Shown here: piece after piece, positions 60,870 through 64,000 of the stretch
Numbering within the stretch: position 1 is the stretch's first letter
Layout of the letters: every line of letters starts with the position of its first letter
Origin: Streptomyces lushanensis
GTDB lineage: Bacteria > Actinomycetota > Actinomycetes > Streptomycetales > Streptomycetaceae
DNA: 64,000 nt
Reading direction: 5' to 3'
NCBI RefSeq assembly: GCF_001700515.1
Contig: NZ_MAUD01000081.1
Coordinates: forward strand, 1-64,000
The notes under the pieces: generated by a model
The model's database searches: none
What the model saw: only the letters and a program-made list of their open reading frames with translations
What the model was told of the DNA's origin: nothing
Made by a program: the position numbers and the translations under genes

Positions 60870-61444
60870 TCCACTCGCGGCCTCGTTGCCGGGCAGGCAT
60901 CCGGCGCCGTTGACCCCGTCGTCGCCTGCGGTCAGGAACCACAGGGCGTGCAGGCCGACGGGTATCCGGAGGCCGAGGTCGTGTTCCAGGGCGGCGACGG
61001 TGGCACGGTGCGCACCGGCGCGGAGCGCAGCGTGGGAGTCGGGCGCGTTGTACTGGAGCCGGCAGGTGATGCGGTGCCAGGCGTCGGCGATCTTCCGTTC
61101 GGTGACCGCGTCGGCGGCAGGGTCAGCGGGCTGGCCCTGGGCCTGCTCCCGGCACTGGGAGTCTCCAGCGGGCTCGGCGAAGGAAACCGGGTTCACGTAC
61201 CGGATCTCGATCCGGTCGGGCCCGGGGGTGTCGCCGACGGCCAGGGCGGGGCAGTCCCAGGGTGGGGCAGTCCTCGAACACGTCGCCGTCGACCATCACC
61301 GTGAGAACGCCGGCCGACCCCGAGGGCCGGCCCATGTCCGGATCCTCGGCCAGTTGGCCGTACAGGACCTTCAAGGCGTAAGGGACACCGGTCCCCAACT
61401 GGGAAGCGGTGTCACGCACGAGCGCGGAGATTCTCGACGTTCAC
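60870..61444 (-). pseudogene. SMI1/KNR4-type protein, multiply broken
   Basis: GTG 61444 with AAGGAG at good spacing starts VNVENLRAR. One missing base then leads to LVRDTASQLGTGVPYALKVL and YGQLAEDPDMGRPSGSAGVL. A 16-bp tandem duplication (61241-61272) shifts the frame again to ALAVGDTPGPDRIEIRYVNP. The C-terminal part, HRATVAALEHDLGLRIPVGL and HALWFLTAGDDGVNGAGCLP, is the SMI1/KNR4 (SUKH-like) signature, and it is cut short after GNEA near 60880. SUKH-type proteins often serve as immunity proteins to polymorphic toxins. This copy is inactive. Confidence 0.6.
61241..61272 (+). repeat. 16-bp tandem duplication inside the broken SMI1/KNR4 gene
   Basis: CCAGGGCGGGGCAGTC (61241-61256) is followed directly by CCAGGGTGGGGCAGTC (61257-61272). 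Removing one copy restores the reading frame between the two halves of the gene, so the duplication is a likely inactivating event. Confidence 0.8.
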
Positions 61445-61638
61445 GGACCGGTGCTCCTTACTGGTCGGACAGAAGCGGTGCCCCTCGCACAGTAGGATCC
61501 CCACGCCGAACCACGGACGGTGCGGGCGTCCTGCCGCGCGGGGGCGCGTCGGGCCGGTCGCCGGGGCCCTACCGGAGCCACTGCCCGAGCAGATGAGGCA
61601 GGCGAACGAGCGAGCGGGATGCGAGCACCGCTCGTACG

Positions 61639-62403
61639 TCACCCTCCTCGGCGATCCTCCGCGCCACCCGTCTCGGCCAACTGCCGGAGCAGGCGCTCCG
61701 CCTCGGCGCGGTCACGGCGCCTGCCTCGTTGTACGAGCAGCGCGGCCAGCGCATGGACGGCGTACGGGTGCCCGGCGTCCCCGGCGGACCGCAGCACCCG
61801 CTCGGCCTCCCGGACCCGGCCCGTCTGCAGCAGCGCGCCGCCGAGGTAGGCCAGCGCGTCGACATCGCCGGTGTCCGCTGCCATGCGCAGCCAGGGCTCG
61901 GCGCCGGCGGCGTCGCCGTCGCGCACCAGGAGGATGCCGAGGGCGAGGCTCGCCTCCGGTGCGCCGGTCCCAGTGGCCGCCGCGTGGAGCATCTGCCGTG
62001 CCTCGCCGCCGCGCCCCGTATCGTCGAGCAGGTTGGACAGGTTGACCAGGGCGAAGACGCTGCCCGCGGCGGCCGAGGCGCGCAGCAACGGCTCCGCCTC
62101 GCCATAGTCACCACGCTGTATCAGCAAGGCCCCGAGCGTGGTGCCGGCCGGACGGTTCCCGGCGTTGACGGCCCGGCGCAGCCATCCCTCCGCCTCGGCG
62201 ATCTCCCCCCGCTCCAACAGCGTCATACCGAGGTTGGCCATGCCATCGACGTCACCGCGCTCGGCAGCGCGGCGGAACCACGGTTCGGCCAGCGCCAATT
62301 GGCCACGCCGCAGATGGTACTCACCGAGCTGCTCCATCGCCTCGACGTCCCCGGCAGCCGCAGCCGCCATCAGTCGCAGCCGTTCCTGGTCAACAGACAC
62401 CAT
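61639..62403 (-). CDS. Sel1/TPR-repeat protein (254 residues)
   Basis: ATG 62403 with GGGGGCG upstream. Seven or eight repeats follow the Sel1-like pattern GDVDGMANLGMTLLERGEIA, EAEGWLRRAVNAGNRPAGTT, GDVDALAYLGGALLQTGRVR. They are of the same design as the repeats of the 702-residue protein at 31033-33141, suggesting a common ancestor or recombination between the loci. It is probably an interaction scaffold. No enzyme domain. The intervals on both sides (61445-61638, 62404-62664) hold no gene. Confidence 0.75.
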   Translation of the reverse strand: MVSVDQERLRLMAAAAAGDVEAMEQLGEYHLRRGQLALAEPWFRRAAERGDVDGMANLGMTLLERGEIAEAEGWLRRAVNAGNRPAGTTLGALLIQRGDYGEAEPLLRASAAAGSVFALVNLSNLLDDTGRGGEARQMLHAAATGTGAPEASLALGILLVRDGDAAGAEPWLRMAADTGDVDALAYLGGALLQTGRVREAERVLRSAGDAGHPYAVHALAALLVQRGRRRDRAEAERLLRQLAETGGAEDRRGG

Positions 62404-62664
62404 CGCCCCCAAGCATGGATCGCCCGTCTGACAGAACACCCCGGGTCGGCCGTGCGTCCGGCCTCAGCCGTTCACCGCAGCCCCCGCACTCCCTCACCCC
62501 AGCCCGCCCAGCGCCCCCGGACACGGCGTCAGCGCACGCTCCAGGCTACTCACAACCAGTGATCCGAAACACACACAGAGCCCACGTCGCGCGATGGGCT
62601 TACCGGCGTCCCTCCCCCGGGCCCGACTACGAGGGTTGTCAGTGGCGGGGGCGATGCTTTCCGT

Positions 62665-63858
62665 GTGACGACCGAGGATGACCACCCGATCGCCGATCAG
62701 GCTGCCCATGGCCGATTGGCTGACCCACGTTCCGTGATCGAGTGCACGGACTGGAGCACACTGGAGCATGCCTATGGAGTGGCGCGGGACACACCACTTC
62801 GCCTGCTCCAGCTCTTGGCCGAGGATCCGGACGTTCAAGCGGGAGCGCTGGGGCTGCTGGACATGTCCGTCCTGCACCAGGAGTCCCTGTACAGCGCGAC
62901 GGCGCCGGCCGCGCTGTACGTGGCCGCGATATTGAACGACCCCCGTACTCTGGCCCGTCACGAGGACTACTCCACCTGGGACGGTCGGCCTCGGCCACTG
63001 CGTGCCGCCTTGTTGGAATGGCTGGGCCAGATCGCGGATTCGGCGGCCTACGGCGAGACGACCGGCGAGGAGGACGGCAACGATCCGGGCGTCACCGACG
63101 CGGTCCGCGCGGTACGCGGCACGATCCACGACGCCGTCTCCCCCCACCTCCTGGCCCCGGACCCCACCGTCCGAGCGGCCGCCCTCAGCGCCACCGCCGC
63201 GCTCCTTCAATCTCCCGAGTCGGCCGATCGAATCTCCGAAACCAGCCATGTTCTCCGGCGGCTGCTCTCCGAGAGCACCGACCGGCGTGAGCGCGCCATC
63301 ATCGTCTTGACCATCGGCGCCTGGGGCGAGGACACCGTGAGCTGGCTCGCCGATCCCGACCCCGCCGTTCGTGCCTGCGCCGCTCTGTCACCGGGATGCG
63401 CCGGCAACACCCGGGCAACGCGCACAATCCTCCGTGCTCTGCTCGACCCCGTGGCCATCGACTCCTGGTTCCTTGAACCCACCGCCCCCGACCCTTGTGC
63501 CGGGGAGCCGCTTCCACACATCGAAGGCCGCCTGCGGCACGCCCTTCTGTCCGCGGCCATCGAACGCACGGCCGACTTCGAGGAACTCCTGCCGGCCGCC
63601 ATGGCGTCCGTGCCGCTCTGCAGCAACCTCACCATCGCCGAAGACTGGGGACCGCTGCTCACCGCGGCATTCCCTTCCGGCTATGACGAGGGCGCCGACC
63701 TCACTCCAGCCCAGCGCCGCTACCTGAGCGCTCTCGCCGACCGCGACCTGTGCTGGCGGTACACCCATCTCGTCACCTCGTGGTTCAACGACATCGGGCT
63801 TCCCGCGGACCGGAACGCCATCAGGGCGCTCCTGAGCGGGCCACTGCCACATGAGTAG
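62665..63858 (+). CDS. HEAT-like repeat protein, function unknown
   Basis: 397 residues from GTG 62665 (GTG 62663 is out of frame; the ribosome site is weak). It consists of helical pairs such as PLRLLQLLAEDPDVQAGALG, VSPHLLAPDPTVRAAALSAT, AALLQSPESADRISETSHVL and DRRERAIIVLTIGAWGEDTV, each about 35-40 residues with the D-P-x-V-R-x-x-A signature of HEAT/PBS-lyase repeats. Such proteins are scaffolds or inhibitors. The C-terminus (LADRDLCWRYTHLVTSWFND) is less regular. Monocistronic and intact. The 142 bp after it, to the window end, hold no gene. Confidence 0.7.
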   Translation: MTTEDDHPIADQAAHGRLADPRSVIECTDWSTLEHAYGVARDTPLRLLQLLAEDPDVQAGALGLLDMSVLHQESLYSATAPAALYVAAILNDPRTLARHEDYSTWDGRPRPLRAALLEWLGQIADSAAYGETTGEEDGNDPGVTDAVRAVRGTIHDAVSPHLLAPDPTVRAAALSATAALLQSPESADRISETSHVLRRLLSESTDRRERAIIVLTIGAWGEDTVSWLADPDPAVRACAALSPGCAGNTRATRTILRALLDPVAIDSWFLEPTAPDPCAGEPLPHIEGRLRHALLSAAIERTADFEELLPAAMASVPLCSNLTIAEDWGPLLTAAFPSGYDEGADLTPAQRRYLSALADRDLCWRYTHLVTSWFNDIGLPADRNAIRALLSGPLPHE

Positions 63859-64000
63859 GGACGCCGCCCCAGACCGCTCGACCACCTGCGCCGAGCCGGA
63901 ATACCACGACAGAGAGACAGAGAGTCGATATCCCCACGGATTTGGATGTTCAGCGGCGTGCGCGGCAGAACTCGGTGAGGTCTTACGCAAGGAGTTCCGG

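Overview
The window looks like an accessory region of a high-GC actinomycete chromosome, most likely Streptomyces or a close relative. Reasons: very high GC with strong third-position GC bias, many GTG/TTG starts, and gene families typical of the genus (ECF42-type sigma factor with a YciI partner, M55 peptidase, DUF6188/6193/6221/6236/6308 families, secreted ricin-lectin and GH43 enzymes). No rRNA, tRNA or CRISPR array was seen.

Region 1 (1-11.97 kb) is a defence-type island: the tail of a helicase-associated-domain protein; a three-gene ABC-three-component (ABC-3C) cassette; two tandem AbiJ-like proteins with C-terminal nuclease domains (one broken by three single-base deletions); a HEPN/zinc-ribbon protein; a Toprim-like relic; a large protein ending in a HEPN-type RNRIAH motif, coupled to a DUF6308 protein; and a phospholipase-D-like protein.

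Region 2 (12-25 kb) is dominated by insertion sequences and remnants: three IS5-family elements (one with a clean TTA target duplication, one carrying a DUF6221 passenger gene inside its ends), a Crp/Fnr regulator behind a small membrane ORF with an in-frame TGA, and an ankyrin relic. In its middle is the most unusual gene of the window: a 1,527-residue protein joining a winged-helix N-terminus, an apparently intact nucleoside phosphorylase/nucleosidase domain, a long helical repeat region and a C-terminal PIN-like nuclease domain. A perfect 10-bp inverted repeat overlaps its probable promoter.

Region 3 (25-31 kb) mixes small actinomycete-specific proteins (DUF6188, AAA ATPase, DUF6193, M55 peptidase) with decayed mobile DNA: an ISL3-type transposase tail and end, a ParA fragment with an in-frame TAG, and a MobF/TrwC-type relaxase fragment. 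This suggests a decayed conjugative element.

Region 4 (31-40 kb) holds two probable conflict modules: a CHAT protease with TPR-like repeats, followed by a Sel1-repeat protein and divergent from a small protein plus a membrane protein; and an ADP-ribosyltransferase-like protein followed by a DUF6236 protein.

Region 5 (40.9-54.1 kb) is mostly intact metabolic and regulatory genes: translationally coupled ricin-lectin and sialidase-like exoproteins, YciI/ECF42, a GH43 enzyme behind a LacI-type operator, an isochorismatase-type hydrolase, a ComB-like phosphatase, an MBL hydrolase-MarR-SRPBCC operon with a 30-bp palindromic operator, a TetR regulator divergent from a TIM-barrel-like protein, and an ADP-ribosylglycohydrolase.

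Region 6 (54.2-64 kb) is again mosaic: a 445-bp mobile cassette with perfect 23-bp terminal inverted repeats, an 8-bp target duplication and a single passenger gene; nested IS21/IS110 relics; a HAD-like protein; a tautomerase-like protein; a secreted protein; a broken SMI1/KNR4 gene; a second Sel1 protein; and a HEAT-like protein. Single-base frameshifts are common in regions 1, 2 and 6 and rare in region 5. This may be genuine gene decay or homopolymer error in the assembly.
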